This document shows positions 1 through 7,765 of a stretch of 15,760 bases of DNA, piece by piece (within the stretch, counting starts at the first letter, position 1; every line of letters begins with the position of its first letter). The DNA comes from Bacteroidetes bacterium UBA2322 (lineage in GTDB: Bacteria > Bacteroidota > Bacteroidia > Chitinophagales > UBA2359): the NCBI GenBank assembly GCA_002345145.1, contig DDVC01000124.1, positions 1 through 15,760 on the forward strand. The letters run 5' to 3'. The notes under the pieces are model-generated. The model had not been told where the DNA came from and did not search any database. It worked only from the letters and a program-made list of their open reading frames with translations. The translations under genes and the position numbers were made by a program.

Positions 1-92
1 TATGAGCAGCACGAGGCAAGCGGTAAGTTGGTGTTGGGGTAGGGGGTAGTGAATAGTCGGTCGTTTTGGTAGATGGTAGTTGGTTCTAATAG

Positions 93-182
93 CTAATTTG
101 CGTCTTTGCGAGAAACAAAATTGGAATGGTAATTAGTACTAACAACTAATAACTAACCACTAATTTGCGCCTTTGCGAGAAA
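93..182. repeat. Short direct repeat, two 23-bp copies, in the gene-free left edge
   Basis: The copies at 93-115 and 160-182 differ at one base (core TTTGCGYCTTTGCGAGAAA). They sit 67 bp apart in a gene-free stretch (1-332) rich in CTAAT/ACTAAC words. I see no ORF, tRNA or rRNA here. TTTG-containing words of this kind could act as promoter elements for the plus-strand genes, but the spacing does not fit a standard promoter, so the function is unknown. Confidence 0.55.
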
Positions 183-291
183 TTAGATAGAAATTGATAT
201 TTCTGCTGCCCAAAACTTAGCCCCATGAAGTATATGGATACAAAAGTTACTCCGGTGGAACAAAAAAATGGTTATTTTGGTTATTACCTTG

Positions 292-299
292 TATCTTTG
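292..299 (+). promoter_or_regulatory. Candidate Bacteroidota -7 box upstream of the yqeY-like gene
   Basis: TATCTTTG is an exact match to the Bacteroidota -7 consensus TAnnTTTG. It lies 33 bp before the ATG at 333, which would leave a short leader. The nearest upstream TTTG (276-279) is too close (12 nt) to be a normal -33 box, so only the -7 element is well supported. Confidence 0.45.
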
Positions 300-332
300 C
301 ACGTTAAACCTAATACTTTTTTTTGAACAACC

Positions 333-785
333 ATGAGCTTAGAAATACAAATAAACGCCGATATTAAAACCGCTATGCTTGCCAAAGACCAGGTATCTCT
401 GCGCGGACTGCGCGGTATTAAGGCAGCCATACAGCTTGCCAAAACCGAAAAAGGCGCCAGCGCTGACCTTACTCCCGAAACCGAACTGGCAGTACTGACC
501 AAATTAGCTAAACAACGCCGCGACTCATTGGAAATATACCAACAGCAAGGTAGAGATGACCTTGCCCAAATAGAAGCCGAAGAAATTGCCGTTATTGAAC
601 GCTACTTGCCTAAGCAACTTACACCCGATGAGCTTAGAGCCGCCCTGCAAAGCATTATTGAGCGCATAGGCGCTAAATCGCCTGCCGAAATGGGTAAGGT
701 TATGGGCGCTGCTACCAAAGAACTTGCCGGCAAAGCCGATGGCAAAGCCGTAGCCGCTATGGTAAAAGAACTGCTGCAAAACTAA
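333..785 (+). CDS. GatB/YqeY domain protein
   Basis: This 150-residue protein has the typical YqeY length and layout: an N-terminal helical half (SLEIQINADIKTAMLAKD near residue 2, then LRGIKAAIQLAKTEKG) and a C-terminal half with the family signatures YLPKQL and GKVMGAATKELAGKADG near residues 118-138. The family resembles the C-terminal tail domain of the GatB subunit of the tRNA-dependent amidotransferase and is thought to bind tRNA or act near aminoacyl-tRNA metabolism; its exact role is not established. The ATG at 333 follows a TAnnTTTG box. It is probably cotranscribed with the downstream CvpA-like gene 47 bp away. The protein should be cytoplasmic, with no signal peptide. Family assignment is firm; function is open. 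Confidence 0.9.
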   Translation: MSLEIQINADIKTAMLAKDQVSLRGLRGIKAAIQLAKTEKGASADLTPETELAVLTKLAKQRRDSLEIYQQQGRDDLAQIEAEEIAVIERYLPKQLTPDELRAALQSIIERIGAKSPAEMGKVMGAATKELAGKADGKAVAAMVKELLQN

Positions 786-832
786 TACCACCCTTATACA
801 CACCTACTTCTTTTTCACTCTAATTGTTGCTT

Positions 833-1426
833 ATGAATGCCCTTGATTTTGCTTTTTTGGTAACCATGCTCTATGGCTTATATAAAGGCTACAATGGCGG
901 ATTTATTGGGTCTATGTGGGGAATCATAAAGGCGTTTTTAGCTGTAATATTGGCTGCACGCTTTTACCTGATACCACAAAAAATTCTCACCAATTTGTTA
1001 TTTGTTGACCAATTAATAGCGCCATTTTTAGGATTTGCCGCCATTATTGGCGTTTGTTATTTTACTTACTTCATTATTAGCTGTGCACTTAATGCTTTTG
1101 TACCTGCCGTACACAGCAGTAGTATGAGCCGCGGCATAGGTATATTGGTTTGGGCTATTTTACTTTCATTGGGGTTTAGTTTTGGCATTTTGTTTGCCGA
1201 TGGCGCTAATATGCTAACAGAAAAGGTAAAAAAAGAATCATCGGTATTTGAGTTTGTAGAGCCTTTATCTAAGGTAGCTGTTTGTAATTTGGGTTTTGTT
1301 AGCAGCGCCATACAATCTGTATTGTATTCTATGGGCGATGCCGGAAAACGGGCGCTAAAAAATGCCCAAAGTTGCTACGGCGAAACAGTGGTGGTGAATC
1401 CGCAGCAAACTACACAAGGGCAGTAA
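833..1426 (+). CDS. CvpA family membrane protein
   Basis: The 197-residue product has about four hydrophobic segments (roughly residues 5-17, 22-45, 60-85 and 100-125) with the CvpA-type start NALDFAFLVTMLYGLYKGYNGGF, in which the glycine-rich bend GYNGGFIG follows the first helix. CvpA proteins are inner-membrane proteins named for colicin V production in E. coli and linked to envelope stress; no enzymatic activity is known. The ATG at 833 is preferred over an in-frame TTG at 824 because the family N-terminus begins at that methionine. The C-terminal about 60 residues are soluble and poorly conserved. It follows the yqeY-like gene by 47 bp and ends in a terminator-like hairpin. Confidence 0.8.
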   Translation: MNALDFAFLVTMLYGLYKGYNGGFIGSMWGIIKAFLAVILAARFYLIPQKILTNLLFVDQLIAPFLGFAAIIGVCYFTYFIISCALNAFVPAVHSSSMSRGIGILVWAILLSLGFSFGILFADGANMLTEKVKKESSVFEFVEPLSKVAVCNLGFVSSAIQSVLYSMGDAGKRALKNAQSCYGETVVVNPQQTTQGQ

Positions 1427-1470
1427 GGGTAGCTTGTAAGTGATACAACCCTAAGCTCTACCCTATTTTT
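1426..1470. terminator. Terminator-like hairpin between convergent genes
   Basis: AGGGTAGCTT (1426-1435) pairs with AAGCTCTACCCT (1453-1464) with a 2-nt bulge and a 17-nt loop, followed by ATTTTT on the plus strand. It overlaps the stop codons of both converging genes, so it could stop transcription from the left and perhaps from the right. Confidence 0.45.
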
Positions 1471-2342
1471 ACCGAAGTCATGGTAAGCGACCCTGCCACT
1501 GCTTTGTCGTTAAAAAGGGTGGCGGTTTCGTGTGGTTGCTGCAAGGCAAGGGCATAGAGTAAGGGCAGATAATGCTCAGGGGTGGGTATAGCAAGTTGAA
1601 AAGCCTTGCCATTAGCGGCATAATTGATGAGGGGTAGGTGGTTTTGGTTGAGTATAAAATCGGTCATTTTGGTTTTTGCTTCCAGCGTCCATTCAAAACC
1701 GTAGTCGTTGGTATTTAATTTACTCCAATCGAGCAAGCCAAGGTTGTGTACCATGTTACCGCTGCCAATAATTAAAACGCCTTTTTGCCGCAGTGTTGCC
1801 AATTCTTTTGCCAATTGGTAGTGGTAGGCGGGATTTTTGCGGTAATCCAAACTCATTTGAATAACAGGCACATTGGCATTAGGGAAAAGATGTTTTACCA
1901 CCGACCATGCGCCGTGGTCGAGCCCCCAGTTATAGTCTAACCCTACTTGTGTTTGCTGCACTAAGGTTTGCACCTCTTTTGCTAAGGCGGGGTTGCCCGG
2001 TGCCGGATACTGCACCTCAAACAAAGCCTTAGGAAAACCGCCAAAATCGTGTATAGTAGGAGGCATATCCATAGCCGTAACATAAGTGCCTTGTGTTTCC
2101 CAGTGTGCCGATATACATAATACAGCGCTTGGGCGGGGTATTTGTGCGGCTATGTTTCTGAAACCCGTTACAAATTCGTTTTCTTCAATAGCGTTCATAG
2201 GGCTGCCATGACCCAAAAACAACACCGGCATAGTTTTGGTGGTTGGGAGGGAGCGGGTTATGGGGTAGAGCTGGTTCAGTTTCATGGCAATTCCGGCAAA
2301 TGGTAATAGGGCTAATGTTTTTAAAAAATTTTTTCGGTTCAT
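1458..2342 (-). CDS. LigB-type extradiol ring-cleavage dioxygenase (YgiD / 4,5-DOPA dioxygenase family)
   Basis: This is a 294-residue class III extradiol dioxygenase. Visible metal and active-site signatures are GHGSP (His45), SAHWET (His80), a histidine-aspartate pair at 98-99, DHGAW (His143), GSGNMVHN (His199) and PTPEHYLP (His257). Relatives open catechol-type rings such as DOPA using a single metal ion; the true substrate here cannot be read from sequence. The start at 2342 gives MNRKNFLKTLALLPFAGIAMK, which resembles a Tat signal with RK in place of RR, so export is possible though unproven; many relatives are cytoplasmic. An ATG 39 nt upstream lies in frame but would spoil that N-terminus. 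The gene stands alone between two hairpins. Confidence 0.88.
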   Translation of the reverse strand: MNRKNFLKTLALLPFAGIAMKLNQLYPITRSLPTTKTMPVLFLGHGSPMNAIEENEFVTGFRNIAAQIPRPSAVLCISAHWETQGTYVTAMDMPPTIHDFGGFPKALFEVQYPAPGNPALAKEVQTLVQQTQVGLDYNWGLDHGAWSVVKHLFPNANVPVIQMSLDYRKNPAYHYQLAKELATLRQKGVLIIGSGNMVHNLGLLDWSKLNTNDYGFEWTLEAKTKMTDFILNQNHLPLINYAANGKAFQLAIPTPEHYLPLLYALALQQPHETATLFNDKAVAGSLTMTSVKIG

Positions 2343-2381
2343 GGCGGCAGCATTTTTATGGTGGGAACAATGTATAAACAA

Positions 2382-2443
2382 ATCGGGCGCTTACCGTAGT
2401 TGGCAGGATTGATTGCCCTGCCTTGTTTTGGTAAACGCCCGAT
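2382..2443. terminator. Nested double hairpin downstream of the YceI-like gene
   Basis: An outer stem of 14 bp (2382-2395 with 2430-2443, one mismatch) encloses an inner perfect 6-bp stem (GGCAGG 2402-2407 with CCTGCC 2417-2422). On the minus strand the outer stem is followed by a T-rich run (TTGTTTAT), so it probably ends the YceI-like transcript. The nested form is unusual for a simple terminator. Confidence 0.55.
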
Positions 2444-2480
2444 GTTTGGTTAGTTAGTGTGTTTTAAGTGCAAGGCAAAT

Positions 2481-3026
2481 TTAAGCGGTTACTTTTGCAA
2501 ACTGCACATCGGCGCTTATTTTTACCTCCTCACTTACCAGTACGCCGCCTGTTTCGAGCGCTGCATTCCAGTTGAGCCCCCATTCTTTGCGGTTAATTTT
2601 GCCGCTTACCGAAAAAGCAGCTTTTTCATTGCCCCAGGGGTCTTTGTTTACACCGCCAAACTCTACCTCCAGCGTTACCTCCTTGCTAATGTCTTTAATA
2701 GTGAGTTGTCCGGTAAGGTGGTACCGGTTGCTGCTAATTTTGGTAAAAGCGGTAGATTGGAAGCGGATTTCGGGAAACTTTTCTACGTCAAAAAAGTCGG
2801 CATTGCGCAGGTGGGCATCGCGGTTGTCTTCGTTGGTAAAAACAGAGGCGGCATCAACTACCACTGTTACAGGCGCTGTGTTAAAATCTTCGCCTGCAAT
2901 GGTGGCTGTAAATTTTCGGAACTCGCCTTTTACATTTGAAATCATTAAGTGCCTTACTTTAAAAGTAAGTTCGCTGTGGGCTGCATCAAGAGCCCATTGT
3001 GTTTGGGGTTGAACCATTGTTTCCAT
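2481..3026 (-). CDS. YceI family lipocalin-like protein
   Basis: This 181-residue protein shows the YceI pattern from end to end: WALDAAHSELTFKVRHLMISNVKGEF at the N-terminus, then NRDAHLRNADFFDVEKFPEIRFQS near residues 66-90, LTGQLTIKDISKEVTLEVEF, and NRKEWGLNW near the C-terminus. YceI proteins form an antiparallel beta-barrel that binds long-chain isoprenoid or other amphipathic ligands. No signal peptide is visible, so this member is probably cytoplasmic, as many short Bacteroidota versions are. Its transcript seems to end in the double hairpin at 2382-2443. A TAnnTTTG-like box (TACTTTTG, plus coordinates 3203-3210) lies about 180 bp upstream and is only a weak promoter candidate. Confidence 0.9.
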   Translation of the reverse strand: METMVQPQTQWALDAAHSELTFKVRHLMISNVKGEFRKFTATIAGEDFNTAPVTVVVDAASVFTNEDNRDAHLRNADFFDVEKFPEIRFQSTAFTKISSNRYHLTGQLTIKDISKEVTLEVEFGGVNKDPWGNEKAAFSVSGKINRKEWGLNWNAALETGGVLVSEEVKISADVQFAKVTA

Positions 3027-3287
3027 GTCTTGCTTAATTTTTTGTGTGGTGGTTAAAAAGTGAAGAATTGATGTTTAAACATTGATTTGGGCGAAATGGT
3101 TCAATTTGGAAACGATTTTTTTGTAAATGGTACGATATTGGTGTATAGCAGTAAAATTAAAATAAATTGCTTGTTAAATTTTAATAAAATAAAGGGCGTT
3201 TCCAAAAGTACAATTTATTTTAAATATTTGTTTTTTAAAAATTAGTTGTTCCGCCAAATTTTTTTAAAGAAAATTGCCAAAAGTGGT

Positions 3288-3320
3288 AAAATAGGGGTTA
3301 AAATAAACTCAACCCTACTC
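3288..3320 (-). terminator. Weak terminator-like hairpin after the TlpA-like gene
   Basis: TAGGGGTT (3292-3299) pairs with AACCCTA (3311-3317) with one bulged base; on the minus strand the stem is followed by TTTTA. The rest of the interval 3027-3290 is very AT-rich and has no credible gene. Confidence 0.35.
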
Positions 3321-3827
3321 TTAAAAAGTGGTTTTGGCAGCCCTAATAATGTTGAGTGTTTCGGGGCTGCTCCATTGGTTGTAACCGGTGTGCTGAAAAA
3401 CTATTTTACCATTGGGGTTAATTACATAGGTTTGTGGTATTTCAAAAATGCCTAACCATTTTACGCTGTTGTTGAGTTTGTAGTAGGTAAGCCCATCGGG
3501 GTATAGAGAACGATATTTTTGTATGGTAGCCGTTTTTTCGTCTGAAAGGCAAATAAACACAATTCCTTCCTGCTCCAGCAGAGTTCGGGCTTTTTCTAAT
3601 TCGGGTTTCTCTTGTCGGCAAGGAGGGCACCAGGTAGCCCAAAAATTGAGTACTACTGTTTTACCTTTTAGTTCATTGGCAAGCAAAACGGTGTTGCCCT
3701 CTATGTCTTGTACGGTAAGTTCGTAAAATTTGTCGGCTTGTGTGGGTTTGCAACCTGGCAACAAACCAAACAACAACCATAGCAGGAGCGGCAATAAAAG
3801 CGTAATGGCGGGGCGAAAAAAGGACAT
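3321..3827 (-). CDS. TlpA-like thioredoxin-fold lipoprotein
   Basis: The 168-residue product starts with a hydrophobic signal ending in the lipobox LLPGC (Cys26), so it should be a lipoprotein exposed in the periplasm. A thioredoxin fold follows: LKGKTVVLNFWATWCPPCRQEKPELE contains the redox pair Cys67-Pro-Pro-Cys70, and IPQTYVINPNGKIVF supplies the cis-proline near residue 131. TlpA/ResA-like proteins reduce disulfides of cytochromes or other extracytoplasmic proteins. The partner is not shown by the context. The gene sits alone, with about 146 bp between it and the ABM-like gene. Confidence 0.9.
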   Translation of the reverse strand: MSFFRPAITLLLPLLLWLLFGLLPGCKPTQADKFYELTVQDIEGNTVLLANELKGKTVVLNFWATWCPPCRQEKPELEKARTLLEQEGIVFICLSDEKTATIQKYRSLYPDGLTYYKLNNSVKWLGIFEIPQTYVINPNGKIVFQHTGYNQWSSPETLNIIRAAKTTF

Positions 3828-3973
3828 ATTTGGCTAAATGGTAAAAAGTCGCGAAATAATGTGGCTGGTGTGAAAGGCTTTTAGAAGGTAACATAATAGG
3901 TAAAACCTGCAAAAAGTTTATCCCGATGTTGTTTTTGGCAGCAAAGAGTGGGCCACAGCCATAGACATCAAAT

Positions 3974-4294
3974 TTAAGGCAGTTCAAATTCGTAATCGCG
4001 TTCTACTTTGGCAATTCTTATTTTATAGCGCCGGTACCACCGATTTTGGCCTAACTGCTGGGCTATACTGTGGTATGCGTGGTTTTTCCAGTTTTGAATA
4101 GCGGTTAAGGAGTCCCAGTATGATATGGTAATACCCAATTCGTTTCGGGCGGTTTCTACCCCCAGGAAACCTTTTTGCTGTTTGGCTAATTGCATCATTT
4201 TATCAGCCATTAGGGCATAACCTTCTTCTGCCTCTGTTCTGACGGAGCAAAAAATAACAGCATAATAAGGGGGTACGGGAGTTTGTGCATACAT
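3974..4294 (-). CDS. Small antibiotic-biosynthesis-monooxygenase (ABM) fold protein
   Basis: The 106-residue product matches small ABM/dimeric ferredoxin-like proteins: YYAVIFCSVRTEAEEGYALMADKMMQLAKQQKGFLGVETARNELGITISYWDSLTAIQNWKNHAYHS. This order, strand - helix - GFLGVE - SYWDS - WK.H..H, is the pattern of the YhgC/HmoA-like or enzymatic ABM families, which act as heme-degrading or co-factor-free oxygenases. No substrate can be assigned. The ATG at 4294 is chosen over an upstream in-frame TTG at 4306. The start is 24 bp after the deacylase stop, so the two genes are probably one transcript. Confidence 0.78.
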   Translation of the reverse strand: MYAQTPVPPYYAVIFCSVRTEAEEGYALMADKMMQLAKQQKGFLGVETARNELGITISYWDSLTAIQNWKNHAYHSIAQQLGQNRWYRRYKIRIAKVERDYEFELP

Positions 4295-4318
4295 AGTTGC
4301 AGGCAAGAAAGGGGTGAG

Positions 4319-6055
4319 TTAATTTGCGGCTACGCGCAGTACCTGTCCGGCGTTGGCAGTGGTAGTATTGGGGGCGTTTCCGTTCCATGCAAGTGCGCCG
4401 TTTATGAAAACGTAGGGCACGGCAAGGTCGTTTCGGCGCACAAGGCGTTTAAAATTGGGCAAGCCGGGCATGGGCGCTTCGTGTATATTGGTAAGTTCAT
4501 CGGTAAGGTGGGCGGGGTTTACCACTGTTATATCGGCACGTTTACCGGGTATCAGATGCCCGGCATCCAACATAAACCAGTCGGCAAGTTCAGCAGTGAG
4601 GCGTTTTACTGCCTGCCCAATGGTAAGCGTTTTAATGCCTGCACGTTGGTTATCCTGCACTAATTTGAGCAATCGGAGCCCAAAATTGTAGTGAGCCATA
4701 TTGCGCAGGTGCGCTCCGGCATCGCTAAACCCTATCTGTACATCGGGGTGTTGTATTATCCAGTTTAGCTCTTTTGGGCGGTCGTTGCCCACTACTGAGT
4801 ACCAGCGGAGTTGTTTGCCATAAAGCGCCAGCAGGTCTAAAAACACCTCGGTTTGGTCTTGGTTTTGTTGGCGGGCAATTTGGGCAAACGATTTACCCAC
4901 CAGCGTTTTATCCGGACAATCTACAATATGGGTATCTTTCAGGTTTCGGTGAAAAACTCTTGGGGCAAGGCGTTGGTTCCATTGTTTTCTGAATTGTTTT
5001 CTAAAAACAGGGTCTTGCAGTAGTTGGCTTCTTTCGTCGGTTTTAAGTAGGTGCAGGTAACTGGTGCCGGCTTCAAACTCCTCAAAAAACGGGGCTTCTA
5101 ATCCGTCTGTCCACACGTCAAACTCTTCGGGCAATCCCTGAAACTTAACCTTAGCTCCCAGAAATCGGTTGGCAAACCGCGCCGCATTGCCAAAAATGCG
5201 GTGGATACCGCGCACGGTTTTACCATCTATCATAGCCAGCATACTTGTTTTGAGCGGCTGTTTGCCTATGGCGGCGCTTTCCAGAATAAAGCTGAAAAAA
5301 GTGAGCGGGTTAGCCGTGTTGGGTATGGTTTGCAAGATGCGGTTCTGCTGTCGAAGTGTGGTAAATAGGTATCGGTATTCTTTCCAGCCGGCATATACGG
5401 AGGGGGTTGGGCGGCTTCTGAACTGTGTGCCGTCCATTTTATCAAACTCTAACAGGTTTACCGATAAGCCCATATACCCTGCTTGCAGGGCATCTTGCAA
5501 AATACTGTTCATAGCTTGCAGCTCAGCGGCGGTGGGGGTAACGCCATTGCTAAGGCTGCGCTCTAAACCCATTACTGCTGCTCTTATAGTAGAATGCCCC
5601 AAAAAGCAGGCTACATTAGGACCCGGTTTTAGGTTAGTTAAGTGTTGCAGGTAAGATTGAGGGCTGTTCCAGTCTTTTTTGCTCTGCAAAAGGGGTTTAA
5701 TATAAGTGCTGGGAATGCCCTCTACGCGGGTAAACATATCCGACAGGTGTTCGGGGTTGCCCAGTACCATGCTAATGCCGCAACTACCCAAAAATACCGT
5801 AGTTACGCCATGCCTTACCGATTCGGTTAGCGTGGGGTCTATTTCAATTTCGCCATCATAGTGGGTGTGTATGTCAATAAAACCGGGCATTACCCAGTAT
5901 CCGGTTACATCTATGGTTTGCACATCGGGCGAAACCGGTATAGCATTAGCAGATATTTGGGCTATTTTTCCGTTTTGGATTAACACATTGGCAACTATGC
6001 CATCGGTGCCGCTGCCATTAAAAACGGTGCCATTTTGGAGCAGATAATTGAGCAT
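4319..6055 (-). CDS. N-acyl-D-amino-acid deacylase (D-aminoacylase) family amidohydrolase
   Basis: This 578-residue amidohydrolase has the D-aminoacylase layout. A small beta-sandwich start is followed by GFIDIHTHYDGEI with the HxH metal pair (His63/His65), then GVTTVFLGSCGIS with Cys92, the bridging metal ligand typical of this family. GHSTIRAAVMG supplies His154, SDAGAHL (444-450) supplies the catalytic Asp445, and the C-terminal sandwich carries LIPGKRADITVVNP. Relatives remove acyl groups from N-acyl-D-amino acids. The ATG at 6055 fits the family N-terminus (LNYLLQNGTVFNGSG); a longer frame to 6160 adds 35 residues without family resemblance. It heads a likely two-gene transcript with the ABM-like gene. 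Substrate specificity is unknown. Confidence 0.87.
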   Translation of the reverse strand: MLNYLLQNGTVFNGSGTDGIVANVLIQNGKIAQISANAIPVSPDVQTIDVTGYWVMPGFIDIHTHYDGEIEIDPTLTESVRHGVTTVFLGSCGISMVLGNPEHLSDMFTRVEGIPSTYIKPLLQSKKDWNSPQSYLQHLTNLKPGPNVACFLGHSTIRAAVMGLERSLSNGVTPTAAELQAMNSILQDALQAGYMGLSVNLLEFDKMDGTQFRSRPTPSVYAGWKEYRYLFTTLRQQNRILQTIPNTANPLTFFSFILESAAIGKQPLKTSMLAMIDGKTVRGIHRIFGNAARFANRFLGAKVKFQGLPEEFDVWTDGLEAPFFEEFEAGTSYLHLLKTDERSQLLQDPVFRKQFRKQWNQRLAPRVFHRNLKDTHIVDCPDKTLVGKSFAQIARQQNQDQTEVFLDLLALYGKQLRWYSVVGNDRPKELNWIIQHPDVQIGFSDAGAHLRNMAHYNFGLRLLKLVQDNQRAGIKTLTIGQAVKRLTAELADWFMLDAGHLIPGKRADITVVNPAHLTDELTNIHEAPMPGLPNFKRLVRRNDLAVPYVFINGALAWNGNAPNTTTANAGQVLRVAAN

Positions 6056-6584
6056 GGGTGGTGGAGTTTTGGGTGATACTACATGAAGCAACAAATATAA
6101 GAACCTATTGGAAAACCCCGAAACGCCTGATTTGTTTTTTGCTGCCCGATTTGATACCATTATTCCTTTTTGGGCTGAAACCTTTTGTGTGTTACGCTAC
6201 ATTACGCTACACGCTATCCGGTATTCCCAAGGGTGGCTGTAAATCATTTTTTGCATAGTGTTATAGTGTTATTGATTATCAGTTGTGAACACCCTTGCAA
6301 TAAGTCCGGTTGTTCAACACTAAAATTGCCTATACCTAAAATAGCTCTCTTGCTAAAAATTGTTACCAAACCAAACACAAAATCTGTTAAATGTCTGAAC
6401 CGCATATTGTACAGTAAGATATGCCTGAGCCTCTCCCTTCTCTAAAATTTCCCCCATCCCCCAAGTATCTTATTACTAAACATTGCGCCGGTTGACGGCT
6501 TTTTATGACCTACTCTCACCCAAGTTCACCAGCGCAGCTTAGGCGGAGTTGTAGTAGCTGCAATGTTGTATATGAATGCAAATT
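6056..6584. other. Gene-free interval at the edge of the accessory region
   Basis: I see no convincing coding frame in these roughly 530 bases. They contain a 10-bp tandem duplication (TTACGCTACA at 6192-6201 and 6202-6211) and a short inverted repeat AACATTGC/GCAATGTT between about 6479 and 6566 with a small GCAGCT/AGCTGC stem inside it. This lacks the 20-bp arms of the attC-like sites further right. The interval marks the change from the metabolic block to the AT-rich accessory block. Confidence 0.5.
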
Positions 6585-7457
6585 TTACAAGTCATTGATT
6601 TCATTATCATTTAATCCGGTCAATTCCGAAATTTCCGCTTTGGACATTCCTTTTTCTTTCATTTTATTGGCAATTTCAAAATTCCTTTTTTCTATTCCTT
6701 CTTTGATTCCTTTTTCAACTCCTTCTTTAATACCCTCCTCGCGAGAAGTATCCACTACATTTTTTAAATCTCGGTAGTATTTTAGGCTGTCTTCATACGC
6801 ATTTCTTTCCTCCGGTGAAAATTTAGCAATTTCAGCCGCTTCAAACAATTTTTGAAATATTCTGTCTTGTAATTTTCGGGGACGGTCTTGAAGGTTAGAC
6901 AGATGCCTGAACACATACAGCCACTTATCAAATTGCGTTTCTAAGTCCTGTTCTTGTTTCTTAAATTTTGGCAATTCTATGTAGATGAATTTCAACTTGT
7001 CATAGAAAACTTCACAGCGTTGGTTTTTTAACGCTACGGTGTGCAGCAGTTCTTCATCTGATTTATGGTCATCAAAGATAAAATCGAGGATACCCACAGT
7101 ATAAACCGGTTCGAGCCTATAATCCCAATTTCCTTTTTGTGCTTGTTCTTGGATGGGGAACGAAGCGTAGTAAATGCTTCTGTCTTTGAAGAAATTCTGC
7201 TTGGCTTTCTGTACTTCAACAATAAATCGTTCGCCGGATTCTCCTGTGCAGTAGAGGTCGAATATGGCTTTGCGGTCTAATTCGTTCAGTCCCAGTTGTT
7301 CGTTTCGGGAGTAACTCAAATCCTTGATTCGGTGCTTTTGCGGCAGAATTTGATTTAGGAAGTCAATTAGTAGTATCTTGTTGGGCTCTGTGCCGAAGAG
7401 TTTCTTGAATCCAAAATCGGTTAGGGGATTGATGTACTTGTCTTTTAAAAAGCTCAT
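6585..7457 (-). CDS. Rpn family recombination-promoting nuclease / PD-(D/E)XK nuclease-family transposase-like protein
   Basis: The 290-residue product starts with the family signature INPLTDFGFKKLFG and continues with LLIDFLNQIL. A nuclease core follows, with Asp67 (FDLYC) and the pair Glu81-Val-Gln83 in FIVEVQKAKQ, the D...E-x-Q form of PD-(D/E)XK enzymes found in Rpn/PDDEXK_2 proteins. The C-terminus has the low-complexity EGIKEGVEKGIKEGIEK stretch and an EKGMSKAEISELTGLNDNEI tail, also typical. E. coli Rpn proteins are DNA endonucleases that raise recombination; some act in phage defence. The ATG at 7457 is chosen over a TTG two codons upstream. It is a single gene, 175 bp from the nearest attC-like site, and I cannot tell if it belongs to the cassette array. 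Confidence 0.85.
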   Translation of the reverse strand: MSFLKDKYINPLTDFGFKKLFGTEPNKILLIDFLNQILPQKHRIKDLSYSRNEQLGLNELDRKAIFDLYCTGESGERFIVEVQKAKQNFFKDRSIYYASFPIQEQAQKGNWDYRLEPVYTVGILDFIFDDHKSDEELLHTVALKNQRCEVFYDKLKFIYIELPKFKKQEQDLETQFDKWLYVFRHLSNLQDRPRKLQDRIFQKLFEAAEIAKFSPEERNAYEDSLKYYRDLKNVVDTSREEGIKEGVEKGIKEGIEKRNFEIANKMKEKGMSKAEISELTGLNDNEINDL

Positions 7458-7631
7458 AGTCAAAGAGTTAGGAATTTTATCTATACTTTTAGATAAAGAT
7501 AGACAATGCTGATTTACCGTTATGGGTAGCCGATTTGTTTTTTACTTGCCCACAAAGCACACATGCCACACCAAAGGTAGGAGGTTTCCCCGACATTTGC
7601 AAGTAGGAAGTAGGGGAGATTTTATACAACG

Positions 7632-7765
7632 ATGTAACGTTTTGCAGCTACCCGAAGGGCGGGATTTTTACCACAAAATTTGATTTTAAAAACTAATGTT
7701 TGATTAGCCACAAAACTGTCTTTGGAACACGAAACCCCGCCTTTTGGGTAACTGCTGTTGTGCGT
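7632..7765 (-). repeat. attC-like recombination site 3 (after the propeller lipoprotein)
   Basis: Arms 7644-7663 and 7736-7755 pair over 20 bp with 17 identities, the three differences being G-T wobbles, around a 72-nt loop. On the minus strand the order is ACGCACAAC, 1 nt, arm, loop, arm, AAAAC, G then TTACAT. This spacing is the same as in the sites at 8871-9005 and 10131-10263, and the loop centre shares a GTTTGATTAG-like word with them. It sits at the 3' end of a minus-strand gene, as cassette attC sites do. After it, 7458-7631 is gene-free. Integron attC identity is inferred from structure. Confidence 0.72.

Noticed and set aside
2457..2939. Long plus-strand frames opposite the YceI-like gene
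   Set aside because: They are antisense shadows; the minus-strand frame carries the conserved family motifs.
6479..6568. Inverted repeat AACATTGC/GCAATGTT downstream of the Rpn gene as a fourth attC
   Set aside because: Arms are only 8 bp, the inner stem is 6 bp, and the AAC-1-arm and arm-5-G spacings of the other sites are missing.
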